Source of the DNA: Bacteriovoracaceae bacterium
GTDB taxonomy: Bacteria; Bdellovibrionota; Bacteriovoracia; Bacteriovoracales; Bacteriovoracaceae
Assembly: GCA_023701435.1 (NCBI GenBank)
Contig: JAMPXB010000019.1
Location: 1 to 64,000 of the forward strand
DNA: 64,000 nt
Direction: 5' to 3'
Made by a program: the position numbers and the translations under genes. Under the pieces are notes generated by a model that was not told the origin of the DNA, did not search any database, and saw nothing but the letters and a program-made list of their open reading frames with translations. This document shows positions 17,156 to 26,104 of this stretch, piece by piece. The stretch's first letter is position 1; each line of letters starts with the position of its first letter.

Positions 17156-18495
17156 TGCTTCTGAAGCGCATCTGTAAGATTAAGCTTTTACTTCTCATCG
17201 GAATTTGTTCCCTGGCGGGTGCCTGTGGTAAAAAGGCCAAAACCAAGCATCTTGAAGCTGAGCCGTATCAAGAGCCGGTTTCGGTTAATGAGCGATTTAT
17301 TGAGAAGCAGACCGTTGCCTGCGAGACCGATTCCTTTTGTCCTAATTATATTGCCAAAATTGTGGCCTTTGATGGCGTGGATTACCGTTATTGCACTGGT
17401 TTTTTAACGGATGAAAATACCATTGCCACTAGTTCTAGTTGTTTACCTTCTTTAATGAGGCGCGAAGGGCAGGACTGCAGTAGGGATATTTTCATTTTCT
17501 TTCCGAAGACCGCTAACCGGGAGGCTGAACGAGTGAGCTGTAAGAGCGTACTCAAATTTTCTCCTTTACCGGGGAATGATCCAAATCTTTGGAGAGATGA
17601 CGTCAGTTTTTTAAGCCTGGGTAAAACCCTTTCTTACCGCAGACAGGCTTCTATCAAGCGTGATGGGATTCCTAATCATAGGTTTTTTACTACTTGGATG
17701 GTGGATCAACAGGGCGAATACGCCGCCCTTATCAAAAAATCGACCTGCCAGGCAGTTCATAATAATTATGTGAATCCTTTGGTCTCTAATGAGTCTTCGC
17801 CCAACATGATTTTCGCTGATTGCGGACTTACAGTGGGAAGCACCGGCGCTCCCGTTCTGGATAATTACGGTAAAGTCCGAGCAATCATCTCTAAGGGTAT
17901 TTCTCAAAGCCTGCTTGATAGTATTAAAAAGTTCGACTGGTTGACTGAACCTTTAAGAGAGATGGCCCACGGGACTAACTTCGCCTGTGCTCCAACGATC
18001 TATGACTATGAGTTATTGGATGAAGCTGAATGCACTAAGGATATGTCAGACATGCTAATCGCTAACCTTAGGGAACAGATGACTTCATTTAACGTTTTAT
18101 TTGATGAGCAGAAGGAAAAGCTTCGGGAGAGCCTGACAACAAAATCTGAATACATCTATTTCGACATGAAGTTATCTACCAATGGCAATGTACAGAATGT
18201 AGATGTAATACCGAAATGTTTTAAGCCACTCTCGGGATGGCTGCCCATGATTAATTCCAGCAGAAATAATTACGTTTTTGATATTACTCTTCCCCGAATT
18301 CAATTTAAGAAAATCATGGATGGAAGTGGAAGAATTGGTGGTCAGGTAGAAGAAGGTCCTGAAAAGCCTTATTACATCCAATTTTCTTTAAAACAGCTTA
18401 AGTCTATTAAGCGCTCTTTTGTCTGGATGTGGAATAGTCTTGATAACCTGACTTTTCCCAATATGTCAGAACAGTGTTCTGAATCATTGCTTTAA
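17155..18495 (+). CDS. Trypsin-fold lipoprotein, probably catalytically inactive
   Basis: A 446-aa lipoprotein: signal helix then LAGAC lipobox (Cys24). Residues about 55-280 follow the trypsin pattern: YCTGFLTDENTIATSSSC where active enzymes have TAAHC, DDVSFLSLG matching the Asp strand, and VGSTGAPVLDNYG where active enzymes have GDSGGP. The catalytic His is replaced by Ser and the nucleophilic Ser position by Thr, so proteolysis seems lost. The C-terminal 150 residues are unassigned. It starts at ATG sharing one base with the flavin reductase stop. It may act as a binding or scaffold protein in the envelope. Confidence 0.65.
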   Translation: MLLKRICKIKLLLLIGICSLAGACGKKAKTKHLEAEPYQEPVSVNERFIEKQTVACETDSFCPNYIAKIVAFDGVDYRYCTGFLTDENTIATSSSCLPSLMRREGQDCSRDIFIFFPKTANREAERVSCKSVLKFSPLPGNDPNLWRDDVSFLSLGKTLSYRRQASIKRDGIPNHRFFTTWMVDQQGEYAALIKKSTCQAVHNNYVNPLVSNESSPNMIFADCGLTVGSTGAPVLDNYGKVRAIISKGISQSLLDSIKKFDWLTEPLREMAHGTNFACAPTIYDYELLDEAECTKDMSDMLIANLREQMTSFNVLFDEQKEKLRESLTTKSEYIYFDMKLSTNGNVQNVDVIPKCFKPLSGWLPMINSSRNNYVFDITLPRIQFKKIMDGSGRIGGQVEEGPEKPYYIQFSLKQLKSIKRSFVWMWNSLDNLTFPNMSEQCSESLL

Positions 18496-19509
18496 GTTTC
18501 TCCAACTCTTACCTTGTCTGGCCTTCGTATTTCTCTGAAAATTTTCTACGGCATTTTCATGATCTTTGTAGCTCTTCGAGAAAACATGAGTTCCATCGTT
18601 TTTACTGACAAAATAAAGATAATTATGTACTTCCGGTTTTAGCACGGCTTCTATCGCCTGCAGGCTTGGATTAGAAATCGGGCCTTCGGGAAGAGCAGGA
18701 ATTTTATAAGTATTATAAGGAGTCTGCTCCAAAAGATCGGCCTTTCTGATATTTCCCTTATAGCGGCTCCATATGCCGTAAATGGTTGTTGGATCGGACT
18801 GAAGTCTCATTCTTTTCTTGAGTCGGTTGGTAAAAACTCCGGCAATTGTCGGTCGCTCAAATTTTGCCCCTGTCTCTTTTTCCACGACCGAGGCTAGAAT
18901 AATGACCTGATGCCTGTTTAAAAATGGGTGATTGAAATCAAGATCTTTGGTTCGCTCATTAAAGAGATCAATCATCGCTTTGGCCACCGCCTTGGCAGGA
19001 GTGTTGGGGGCAAAACGATAAGTCTCGGGATAGAGATAACCTTCCAGAGAATTCGCCTTAATGCTTATTTTAGAAATAAGATCTGGATGTTGAACTGCTT
19101 CAAGAAAATCTTTTTCACTGGTAATGCCGGCACTCTCAAAGAGCTTGGCGATCTCATACATATTTTTCCCTTCCGGGATAGTAATGCTGGCAAGATTAGG
19201 CTGACCATAAACCAGGGTGTCTAAAACCTGGCGCAGATTAGAGCCCTTGGTGATAGTGAAACTGCCAGCGCGGAATCTGGTCATCACATTTTTATATTTA
19301 GCATAATAATGAAACATTCTTTTATCAGGAATAAGGCCTTCTACGAAAAGACGCTGATTGATCCGCCCAAAAGTTTCACCGTTGTGGACTATGAAAACCT
19401 TATCTGGCCCTGTGTAGCTCTGGTTAAAAACCATACCCAGGTAAGTGCCGGCGGTAGCGATAAGAAGAAGAGGAATAATGACGAAAATAATAAGCAGAGA
19501 TTTTTTCAT
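18484..19509 (-). CDS. mltG: Endolytic murein transglycosylase MltG
   Basis: A 341-aa protein of the YceG/MltG family: one N-terminal membrane helix (residues 5-25), a LysM-like region, and the catalytic core with ASVVEKETG (catalytic Glu), FERPTIAGVFTNRL, LQSDPTTIYG and the C-terminal NYLYFVSKNDGTHVFSKSY. It cleaves nascent glycan strands at the inner membrane and sets their length. It shares 12 bases at its 3' end with the convergent lipoprotein gene. ruvX lies eight bases upstream on the same strand. AGGG directly abuts the chosen ATG, so the start is uncertain. Confidence 0.93.
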   Translation of the reverse strand: MKKSLLIIFVIIPLLLIATAGTYLGMVFNQSYTGPDKVFIVHNGETFGRINQRLFVEGLIPDKRMFHYYAKYKNVMTRFRAGSFTITKGSNLRQVLDTLVYGQPNLASITIPEGKNMYEIAKLFESAGITSEKDFLEAVQHPDLISKISIKANSLEGYLYPETYRFAPNTPAKAVAKAMIDLFNERTKDLDFNHPFLNRHQVIILASVVEKETGAKFERPTIAGVFTNRLKKRMRLQSDPTTIYGIWSRYKGNIRKADLLEQTPYNTYKIPALPEGPISNPSLQAIEAVLKPEVHNYLYFVSKNDGTHVFSKSYKDHENAVENFQRNTKARQGKSWRNLKQ

Positions 19510-19516
19510 CCCTAGA

Positions 19517-19990
19517 TTATAGACCAGGACGATGCTTCGTGCGGCGAATAAAATCTTCTAAAATTACACTGGCGGCAACCGCATCTATTTGTTTTAAATC
19601 CACTTGGAAATTGTAGCGGGGAGAATTCTTCATACGGGATTCCGCTTCGAATGTGGAGAGAGTTTCATCCTGTTCTTCGATAGGCAGAGTAAAATGCTCT
19701 TTTATAAAGTTTACAAACTTCTGGGCCTTTTCCGTGGTGCTGGTTTTTTTTCCATCTGTCAGGTGGGGAAGTCCAATCACGATTAAATCGATCAGCTCAT
19801 CATCTATGATCTTCTTTAATTCCTTAATGACCGCATCCGGTCCTGTGTTTTGAATCCGACCGTAAGGAGTCGGGAAGGGATCCCGGTTAACACAGTAAGT
19901 GGCCACGCCAATAAATTTTTCACCAAAATCCATCGCCAGAATATTTTTTAGATGAAGCGCATGTTCAGAGGGAAGGGTAAATTCAGTCAT
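19517..19990 (-). CDS. ruvX: Putative Holliday junction resolvase RuvX (YqgF)
   Basis: A 157-aa RNase-H-fold protein: AMDFGEKFIGVA (first catalytic Asp), LIVIGLPHLTDG, EEQDETLSTFEAE and a final DAVAASVILEDFI carrying the last acidic residue. The family processes Holliday junctions or pre-16S rRNA. It lies between dinB and mltG on the same strand with gaps of about eight bases, an operon pairing often seen for yqgF with mltG. Confidence 0.9.
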   Translation of the reverse strand: MTEFTLPSEHALHLKNILAMDFGEKFIGVATYCVNRDPFPTPYGRIQNTGPDAVIKELKKIIDDELIDLIVIGLPHLTDGKKTSTTEKAQKFVNFIKEHFTLPIEEQDETLSTFEAESRMKNSPRYNFQVDLKQIDAVAASVILEDFIRRTKHRPGL

Positions 19991-19998
19991 GAGCTTTT

Positions 19999-21045
19999 TT
20001 ACGTCAAAAGCGGAAGCTGGGCCAGTTCTTTTGTATCTTCAAACTTAACACCCACTCCCAGTAGCCTGACTGGTCGGGGATCCCGGGTCCAGCGTTCTTC
20101 CAAAAGGTAGAGGAAGTTCTCCTCCGTAAAGGGCATCTGTCTTTCAATGGTGGTCTGCTTAAAATCAAAGTACTTAATTTTTACATGAAGGTTTTTAATG
20201 GAGCGCTCTTCATATCCGGCCAGGGCTTCCCTGACTTCCTGGACCATGCGAACAATATGGTCTTTCATTTCATCATAGTTTTTAATGTCTTTAGCAAAAG
20301 TTTCCTCAGTGCCAAGTGACTTTCGTTCATACTCTGTTTCAACTTCTCTTTCATCAACTCCCCGGCAGAAATCAAAGAGAGTATCGCCAAACTTTCCAAA
20401 ATAATGAATGAGTTCACTTCGGGTGTAGCCCTGCATATCAAGACAGGTCTTGATTCCCATTTCATGCATGTGGGCGGAGGTTACTTTGCCAATGCCCCAG
20501 ATTTTTTCCACCGGAATTGATTTAATGAATTCTTCAACCTGGTGAGGAGCGATAGTGAATTGGCCATTGGGCTTTTTAAAATCACTGGCCATCTTCGCGA
20601 TCAGCTTGTTGGGAGCAATCCCCGCCGAGGCAGTAAGACCGTTGGTCCGATCAAAAATTTTTTTCCGGATATCCTGAGCAATAAGAGTAGCCGAATTATT
20701 AAAGAGAGGGGAGTCAGATACATCCAGGTAGGCCTCATCCCAGGAAAGACCTTCCACCAGGTCAGTATATTCATGAAATATTTCGAAGATTTTTTCAGAT
20801 GCTTCTTTGTATTTTCTCATTTGACCGCGAACTAAAACCAGTTGTGGGCATAGTTTTAAAGCATGGGCAGTTGCCATAGCAGACCGAACACCGTATTTTC
20901 GGGCTTCATAGTTGGAAGTCGATATGACTCCCCGGCGGTCACTGGAGCCACCAACTGCCATTGGGACATGACGAAGGGCCGGGTTATCTCTCATTTCTAC
21001 CGCCGCAAAAAACGCGTCCATATCAATGTGAATGATTTTTCGCAT
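19999..21045 (-). CDS. dinB: DNA polymerase IV (Y-family)
   Basis: A 348-aa Y-family polymerase: HIDMDAFFAAVEMRDNP at the N terminus, GVRSAMATAHALKLCP, SWDEAYLDVS with the catalytic acidic pair, TASAGIAPNKLIAKMASD, and the VEKIWGIGK helix-hairpin-helix region, ending with the little finger domain. It synthesises across lesions with low fidelity. A perfect palindrome sits 6-23 bases before the ATG, over the ribosome-binding region, suggesting repressor control. First gene of dinB-ruvX-mltG. Confidence 0.95.
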   Translation of the reverse strand: MRKIIHIDMDAFFAAVEMRDNPALRHVPMAVGGSSDRRGVISTSNYEARKYGVRSAMATAHALKLCPQLVLVRGQMRKYKEASEKIFEIFHEYTDLVEGLSWDEAYLDVSDSPLFNNSATLIAQDIRKKIFDRTNGLTASAGIAPNKLIAKMASDFKKPNGQFTIAPHQVEEFIKSIPVEKIWGIGKVTSAHMHEMGIKTCLDMQGYTRSELIHYFGKFGDTLFDFCRGVDEREVETEYERKSLGTEETFAKDIKNYDEMKDHIVRMVQEVREALAGYEERSIKNLHVKIKYFDFKQTTIERQMPFTEENFLYLLEERWTRDPRPVRLLGVGVKFEDTKELAQLPLLT

Positions 21046-21050
21046 AAGAG

Positions 21051-21068
21051 ATATTTTACGTAAAATAT
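21051..21068. promoter_or_regulatory. Perfect 18-bp palindrome in front of dinB, candidate operator
   Basis: ATATTTTACGTAAAATAT is fully self-complementary and ends six bases before the dinB start. Its core TTAC-GTAA has the same half-sites as the TTACN3GTAA LexA box described for Bdellovibrio, but without the three-base spacer. It could bind a LexA-type or other dimeric repressor. Confidence 0.5.
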
Positions 21069-21154
21069 ACGGAAAATGCTACAAGATTTTAAACAGATAC
21101 ATGATGTTAAGTGTTTGATATTATTTTTTGAACACGCTAGAGAAAACAAGAATT

Positions 21155-21182
21155 TGACTTTGATTCAAATCAGGTTAAGATA
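21155..21182 (+). promoter_or_regulatory. Putative sigma70 promoter of rho
   Basis: TTGACT (21155-21160) and TAAGAT (21177-21182) with a 16-bp spacer. Transcription would begin near 21189, giving a leader of about 105 bases before the rho ATG. A long leader fits known Rho autoregulation, but no attenuator structure was identified. Confidence 0.45.
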
Positions 21183-21296
21183 GTCGGGAATCACAGATAT
21201 TCGACCGGCCTTCGTAATCGAGACCAAAAATCCCAAAAATTTTAAAATGATGAACCAACAATACAGAACCTTATTTAACATCACCGTGGAGTCAAA

Positions 21297-22544
21297 ATGC
21301 ATTTGAGTGCTTTGCGCGAAAAAGACATCGAAGAACTAACTAAAATGGCAGAAGAAGCCCAGATTGAAAATGCGGCCGGTTTAAAAAAGCACGAACTAAT
21401 CTTCTCCCTCCTCACAAAAAAATCAAAAGATAATGAAGAAATTTTCGGAGACGGCGTACTAGAAATCCTACCAGATGGTTTCGGATTCTTACGTTCTCCT
21501 TCATATAACTATCTTCCGGGAGCGGATGATATTTATGTTTCTCCGTCTCAGATCCGTCGTTTTGGTCTGCGTACTGGTGATACCATTGAAGGCCAGATCC
21601 GTACTCCCAAAGAGGGTGAAAGATATTTCGCTCTACTGAAAGTAAATCACATCAACTTTCGTGATCCAGAACAACACCGCTCAACTGTTCTTTTCGATAA
21701 CTTAACTCCGCTTTACCCAAACAAAAAAATTAACCTGGAATCAAAACCAACGAATTACTCAACTCGAGTGATTGATCTTTTTGTTCCACAGGGTTTTGGT
21801 CAGCGTTGTTTGATCGTGGCACCTCCTAAAGCTGGTAAGACCATGCTGATGCAGGACATTGCCAACTCTATTTCTGATAACCATCCGGAAGCGAAACTGA
21901 TCGTTCTTTTGATTGATGAGCGTCCGGAAGAAGTTACTGATATGAAACGCAATGTTCGTGCAGAAGTTGTTTCATCTACTTTCGATGAACCTGCTACTCG
22001 TCACGTACAAGTAGCCGAAATGGTCATTGAAAAGGCGAAGCGTCTGGTTGAGGCCAAGCAGGACGTAGTCATTCTTCTTGACTCGATTACACGTCTGGCC
22101 CGTGCTTATAACACCGTCGTTCCACCATCTGGTAAGATTCTCTCTGGTGGTGTGGATTCAAACGCACTTCATAAACCGAAAAGATTCTTTGGTGCTGCCC
22201 GTAATATTGAAAATGGTGGTTCACTCACTATTATTGCGACTGCCTTGATCGATACTGGTTCAAGAATGGATGAAGTTATCTTTGAAGAATTCAAAGGTAC
22301 TGGTAACTCAGAAGTTCAGCTTGATAGAAAGCTCATGGAAAAAAGAATATTCCCGTGTCTGGATATCAACAAATCATCTACCCGTAAGGAAGACCTCCTT
22401 ATGGCCGACAAAGATCTTCAGAGAGTGTTCGTTCTTCGTCGGGTACTTAACCCAATGAATACTATGGATTCTATGGAATTTATCCTGGAAAGGATGAAAG
22501 ACACCAAGACCAACATCGCTTTCCTGGATAAAATGAACGGATAA
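21297..22544 (+). CDS. rho: Transcription termination factor Rho
   Basis: A 415-aa protein. The N-terminal helical domain (residues 1-45), the cold-shock RNA-binding domain ([23 protein letters not shown]), Walker A ([10 protein letters not shown]), Walker B ([16 protein letters not shown]) and the Q/R loops ([21 protein letters not shown]) are all present at standard length. Hexameric RNA helicase that ends transcription at unstructured sites. This suits a window where few intrinsic terminators are seen. GGAG precedes the ATG. Its stop overlaps the next start as TAATG. Confidence 0.98.
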   Translation: MHLSALREKDIEELTKMAEEAQIENAAGLKKHELIFSLLTKKSKDNEEIFGDGVLEILPDGFGFLRSPSYNYLPGADDIYVSPSQIRRFGLRTGDTIEGQIRTPKEGERYFALLKVNHINFRDPEQHRSTVLFDNLTPLYPNKKINLESKPTNYSTRVIDLFVPQGFGQRCLIVAPPKAGKTMLMQDIANSISDNHPEAKLIVLLIDERPEEVTDMKRNVRAEVVSSTFDEPATRHVQVAEMVIEKAKRLVEAKQDVVILLDSITRLARAYNTVVPPSGKILSGGVDSNALHKPKRFFGAARNIENGGSLTIIATALIDTGSRMDEVIFEEFKGTGNSEVQLDRKLMEKRIFPCLDINKSSTRKEDLLMADKDLQRVFVLRRVLNPMNTMDSMEFILERMKDTKTNIAFLDKMNG

Positions 22545-23668
22545 TGAAGAAAACTTTAAAACGCATCATTCTCTTAACTACTAAGCAGTACACCTCGATT
22601 GGTGGGCAGGCAGTTATTGAGGGAGTGATGATGAGATCTCCCAATGCTTTTGTCGTGGCCGTTCGTAAGCCTGACGGTTCCATTCGTTTAAGAAGGGATC
22701 AGTGGTACGGACTTTCTAAGAAACTAGATTTCTTAAAAAAGCCCTTCCTCCGTGGAGTTCTCATGTTAATTGAAACTATGGCCAATGGTCTGGTCTCTCT
22801 TAACTATTCTGCCAATATTGCCATGGCCGAAGAAGAGCGTGAAAAGGCTCTCAAAAAAGGCAAGACCCTGGAACAATTTGAGGCGAGCCAGAAGAAAAAA
22901 GAAAAGGTCGATATTGCGACTTTTCTGACCATGGCCGTTTCTTTTTCATTCGGTATTGGGTTGTTTGTTTTTCTTCCTCATATGGTAGCTTTTGGAATTG
23001 GCGACCTTTTGGGTCAGAACTGGACCCTGGATAGTTTTGCTTTCCATGCGGTCGATGGGATCGTTAAGGCGCTTATTTTTGTTGCCTATATTTGGGGCAT
23101 CTCTTTTATGGAAGATGTTTATCGCGTTTTCCAATATCACGGTGCCGAACACAAATCGATTGCAACATTTGAAGCAGGGATGGATTTGACTGTTGAGAAT
23201 GCTAAGAAATTTACAACGCTTCATCCGCGTTGTGGAACCAGCTTCATTTTCTTTCTGATCCTGATTTCAATAATTCTGTTCTCGGCCGTCTTTACGATGA
23301 TTCCGGTGGGCGAAAATCTTCCACCACTTCTTCGTCATGTTGTGGCCGTTCTTTTTAAAGTGGCCCTGATGTTGCCGGTGGCCGGTATCAGCTATGAGCT
23401 CATTAAGACAGCAGGCAAGTGTTCTGATCAATGGTGGGCCCGGGCCATGAGTGCTCCGGGAATGCTGCTGCAGAAACTTACCACAAAAGAGCCTGATGAA
23501 AAGCAGCTGGAAGTTGCTCTCTCCAGTATTAAGGCCGTTCTCTTCCTGGAAGAGAAGTACAATCTGAAAGAGGCAACTGCAAAAATTTTAAATCTAGAAG
23601 AAATCGATATTCAAACAATTCATGATATCGAATCAACCAATTCAACTCTCAAAGAATTCTTAGAGTAG
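22544..23668 (+). CDS. DUF1385 (YqhQ-like) membrane protein
   Basis: A 374-aa protein with SIGGQAVIEGVMMRSPN at the N terminus and YHGAEHKSIATFE before membrane segments, both hallmarks of DUF1385. Three or four membrane helices are seen at about residues 125-150, 165-190, 225-250 and 260-285. The C-terminal extension (LEVALSSIKAVLFLEEKYN) is a helical tail. Biochemical role unknown; the gene is commonly found between rho and prfA/prmC in diverse bacteria, as here. Translationally coupled to rho. Confidence 0.9.
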   Translation: MKKTLKRIILLTTKQYTSIGGQAVIEGVMMRSPNAFVVAVRKPDGSIRLRRDQWYGLSKKLDFLKKPFLRGVLMLIETMANGLVSLNYSANIAMAEEEREKALKKGKTLEQFEASQKKKEKVDIATFLTMAVSFSFGIGLFVFLPHMVAFGIGDLLGQNWTLDSFAFHAVDGIVKALIFVAYIWGISFMEDVYRVFQYHGAEHKSIATFEAGMDLTVENAKKFTTLHPRCGTSFIFFLILISIILFSAVFTMIPVGENLPPLLRHVVAVLFKVALMLPVAGISYELIKTAGKCSDQWWARAMSAPGMLLQKLTTKEPDEKQLEVALSSIKAVLFLEEKYNLKEATAKILNLEEIDIQTIHDIESTNSTLKEFLE

Positions 23669-23687
23669 CACCCCGAAGGAAAATTCC

Positions 23688-24758
23688 GTGTTCGACAAAT
23701 TAGAAGCTGTGGTCAGACGTTATGAGATATTAACCGAGAGGTTAGCAGATCCTACCCTCTACGACCGTGCTCAGGAATTGCGTGAAACCAATGCTGAGCG
23801 CTCAAACATAGAACCAATTGTTTTTAAATTCAGAGAATATAAAAAGCTCGTTGCCGATATCGAAGGCAACAAAGACATCATTCATAATGAAAAAGATGAA
23901 GAGATGCGAGAAATGGCCAAGGAGGAGCTTTCTGAATTAGAAGCAAAACTCCCGGTCATCGAGCAGGAATTAAAATTGCTTCTTCTCCCTAAGGATCCCA
24001 ATGATGACAGAAACGTTATCCTGGAAATCCGTGCCGGTGCAGGTGGTGATGAAGCTTCCATTTTTGTGGCCGATGTTTGGCGTATGTATAAGAACTACTT
24101 CGGTACTAAAGGCTGGAAGGCAGAAGTTGTTTCACTATCGGCTGGGGATCAAGGACTTAAAGAAATCGTCATCAGTGTTTCAGGTGATAAAGTTTATTCT
24201 AAAATGAAGTATGAATCAGGTGTTCACCGTGTTCAGCGAGTGCCTGATACTGAAGCCCAGGGCCGAATACATACTTCAACTATCACCGTGGCAGTTATGC
24301 CAGAAGCAGATGAAGTAGATGATGTCGTTTTGAACATGGATGAAATCCGTATCGACGTTTATCGATCAGGTGGTTCAGGCGGTCAGTCAGTTAACACCTC
24401 GGATTCAGCGGTACGACTTACCCATGCACCTACAGGTATCGTGATTGCCATGCAGGATGAGCGTTCTCAATTAAAGAACAAAGAAAAAGCATTCAAGATC
24501 TTGAAAGCCAAAATTTATGACTTACGTATCCAGGAAGCTCACGCCAAAGAAGCTTCTATGCGAAAGGGTCTGGTTGGTACAGGCGACCGTTCAGAGCGAA
24601 TCAGAACTTATAACTATCCTCAAGGACGGATTTCCGATCATCGGATCAACTACACTGTTTATAATCTTCCAAGCTTTATGAATGGTGACATTGAGGAAGT
24701 GATTGATGCTCTGATTGCTCATAACCAGGCAATCCTTCTTCAAGGGGCAGAAGAATAG
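23688..24758 (+). CDS. prfA: Peptide chain release factor 1
   Basis: A 356-aa class I release factor. The catalytic GGQ is in RSGGSGGQSVNT. The codon-recognition tripeptide is P-D-T, in RVPDTEAQGRIH, at the position of RF1's PxT (RF2 has SPF), so it should read UAA and UAG. Starts at GTG (23688) with GAAGGAAA upstream. Followed immediately by prmC, whose product methylates the GGQ glutamine. Confidence 0.97.
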   Translation: MFDKLEAVVRRYEILTERLADPTLYDRAQELRETNAERSNIEPIVFKFREYKKLVADIEGNKDIIHNEKDEEMREMAKEELSELEAKLPVIEQELKLLLLPKDPNDDRNVILEIRAGAGGDEASIFVADVWRMYKNYFGTKGWKAEVVSLSAGDQGLKEIVISVSGDKVYSKMKYESGVHRVQRVPDTEAQGRIHTSTITVAVMPEADEVDDVVLNMDEIRIDVYRSGGSGGQSVNTSDSAVRLTHAPTGIVIAMQDERSQLKNKEKAFKILKAKIYDLRIQEAHAKEASMRKGLVGTGDRSERIRTYNYPQGRISDHRINYTVYNLPSFMNGDIEEVIDALIAHNQAILLQGAEE

Positions 24759-25606
24759 AGACACTCAAAGATAGCTGGACGTCCTTCTTTAAGGAACATC
24801 AGACTGAGCTGTCACAACACTATCCAGGTCTGGGCCTCCACCGTTTTTTGATGGAGGTTCAGGACATTCTCAAAAAACGACTTCATAACAATATTCTCCA
24901 TCTTTCAGATGCTGACCTCAGTATCTCTCAAAAAATGAAGAATGATCTGGCAGAATCTTTCCTGAAAGGAATTCCTTTTGCTTATCTCTTGGGAAAAAGT
25001 GAATTCTACGGAAATGATTACTTCATTAATCATGATGTCCTCATTCCCCGTCCTGAAACGGAATATCTAGTGGATCTCATCACTCAGGAGTTCAAGGGCA
25101 AGGCCACTCGCATTCTTGATGTGGGGACGGGCAGCGGTGTTATCCTTCTAAGTCTCCTGCAGAACAATGTCGGAAAGACTGGTGTCGGAGTGGATATTTG
25201 CGAGAAGGCCTTGAAGGTGGCAACCATTAACTCCCAAAGGCTCCGTCTTCAGGATCGAGTGAGTCTTTTAATATCTGACCGCTTACAAAATGTTGAAGGC
25301 TCTTTTGATCTCATCGTCTCCAATCCGCCTTATATTAAAGCGACTTCCCATAAGAATCTGGTGCACGAGTCCGTGGATACCTATGAACCTCATCAGGCGC
25401 TCTATCTACCGGATGATTTTTATGTTTTCTGGTTTGAAGATTTTTTTCAGGAGATTCGGAACCATCTTAAGGGAACATTCTTCATGGAAGGCCATGAGCT
25501 CGAAGTTGAAGAGCAGGCAAAGCTTCTTAGTCGATTAGGTTTTACCAATATTTCGATTTTTAATGATTTAACCGGAACGAAAAGATTTTTGAGGGCGTGT
25601 ATTTAA
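24755..25606 (+). CDS. prmC: Release factor glutamine methyltransferase PrmC, likely with a non-canonical start
   Basis: SAM-dependent methyltransferase for the GGQ glutamine of release factors: VLIPRPETEYLVD, DVGTGSGVILLSLL (SAM loop) and SNPPYI (the NPPY catalytic motif). The first ordinary start codons are TTG 24848 and ATG 24851, with no ribosome-binding site, and would leave only about 66 residues before IPRPE against about 90 in E. coli PrmC. The frame stays open upstream to 24755 and reads like protein (SWTSFFKEHQ, then SQHYPGLGLHRFL). That gives 283 aa, the normal length. The best start would then be an ATA overlapping the prfA stop with GGGGCAGAAGA before it. The exact start is uncertain; the function is firm. 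Confidence 0.88.
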   Translation: METLKDSWTSFFKEHQTELSQHYPGLGLHRFLMEVQDILKKRLHNNILHLSDADLSISQKMKNDLAESFLKGIPFAYLLGKSEFYGNDYFINHDVLIPRPETEYLVDLITQEFKGKATRILDVGTGSGVILLSLLQNNVGKTGVGVDICEKALKVATINSQRLRLQDRVSLLISDRLQNVEGSFDLIVSNPPYIKATSHKNLVHESVDTYEPHQALYLPDDFYVFWFEDFFQEIRNHLKGTFFMEGHELEVEEQAKLLSRLGFTNISIFNDLTGTKRFLRACI

Positions 25607-25681
25607 ACGGCCTTCATACCAGAGTTCGGTTTGTAATTCTCTAAGCAAGCTAAGGTTTTTTGAAACTAATCAAAATCATGT

Positions 25682-26104
25682 TTAGAACTGACTACTTTCT
25701 GGGGAGATTAGTTCCTTTAAAACCTTGCACTCCTTAAGTCCCCTGAAGTGTTTAACATTTTTTGCATTCTGGATAAGCCCCATTGGATAGGCTGGCTCTT
25801 TATCGAACAGTTCCAGCGATTTTTTTGTGGTTAAAAATATAGGAATGCCGGAGGGAACTTTGAGTTTAGACATGCCTCTTTCATCACTTTTATCCAATAG
25901 GATGAAAACATCATCTTTACTGAGGCAATCAAGTTTCTTTAATTGAATTTTGCAATAATTGCATTGAGGAGTAATTAAAAGAACAATTTTATTATCAGGA
26001 ATCACAAGGTCGCTAAAGGATTTTATATCCACCCGAAGGTGAGGACCCAGATTCAGATCTTCAGCATAAGTAAAATTTATGAGAAGTAAGATGCTAAAAA
26101 ACAC
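25682..26104 (-). CDS. Secreted thioredoxin-fold protein with CxxC
   Basis: A 140-aa protein with a short signal peptide (MFFSILLLINFTYA-ED) and a thioredoxin-like core: KIVLLITPQCNYCKIQL gives the redox CxxC near residues 48-51, and VPSGIPIFL contains the cis-proline loop (GIP). It starts at GTG inside the last 11 bases of the TonB-receptor gene, so its translation is coupled to the receptor. A third and fourth cysteine occur at LDCLS and KECKV. It may reduce or form disulfides in the periplasm, possibly that of the receptor plug (CSIC). Confidence 0.65.
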   Translation of the reverse strand: MFFSILLLINFTYAEDLNLGPHLRVDIKSFSDLVIPDNKIVLLITPQCNYCKIQLKKLDCLSKDDVFILLDKSDERGMSKLKVPSGIPIFLTTKKSLELFDKEPAYPMGLIQNAKNVKHFRGLKECKVLKELISPESSQF

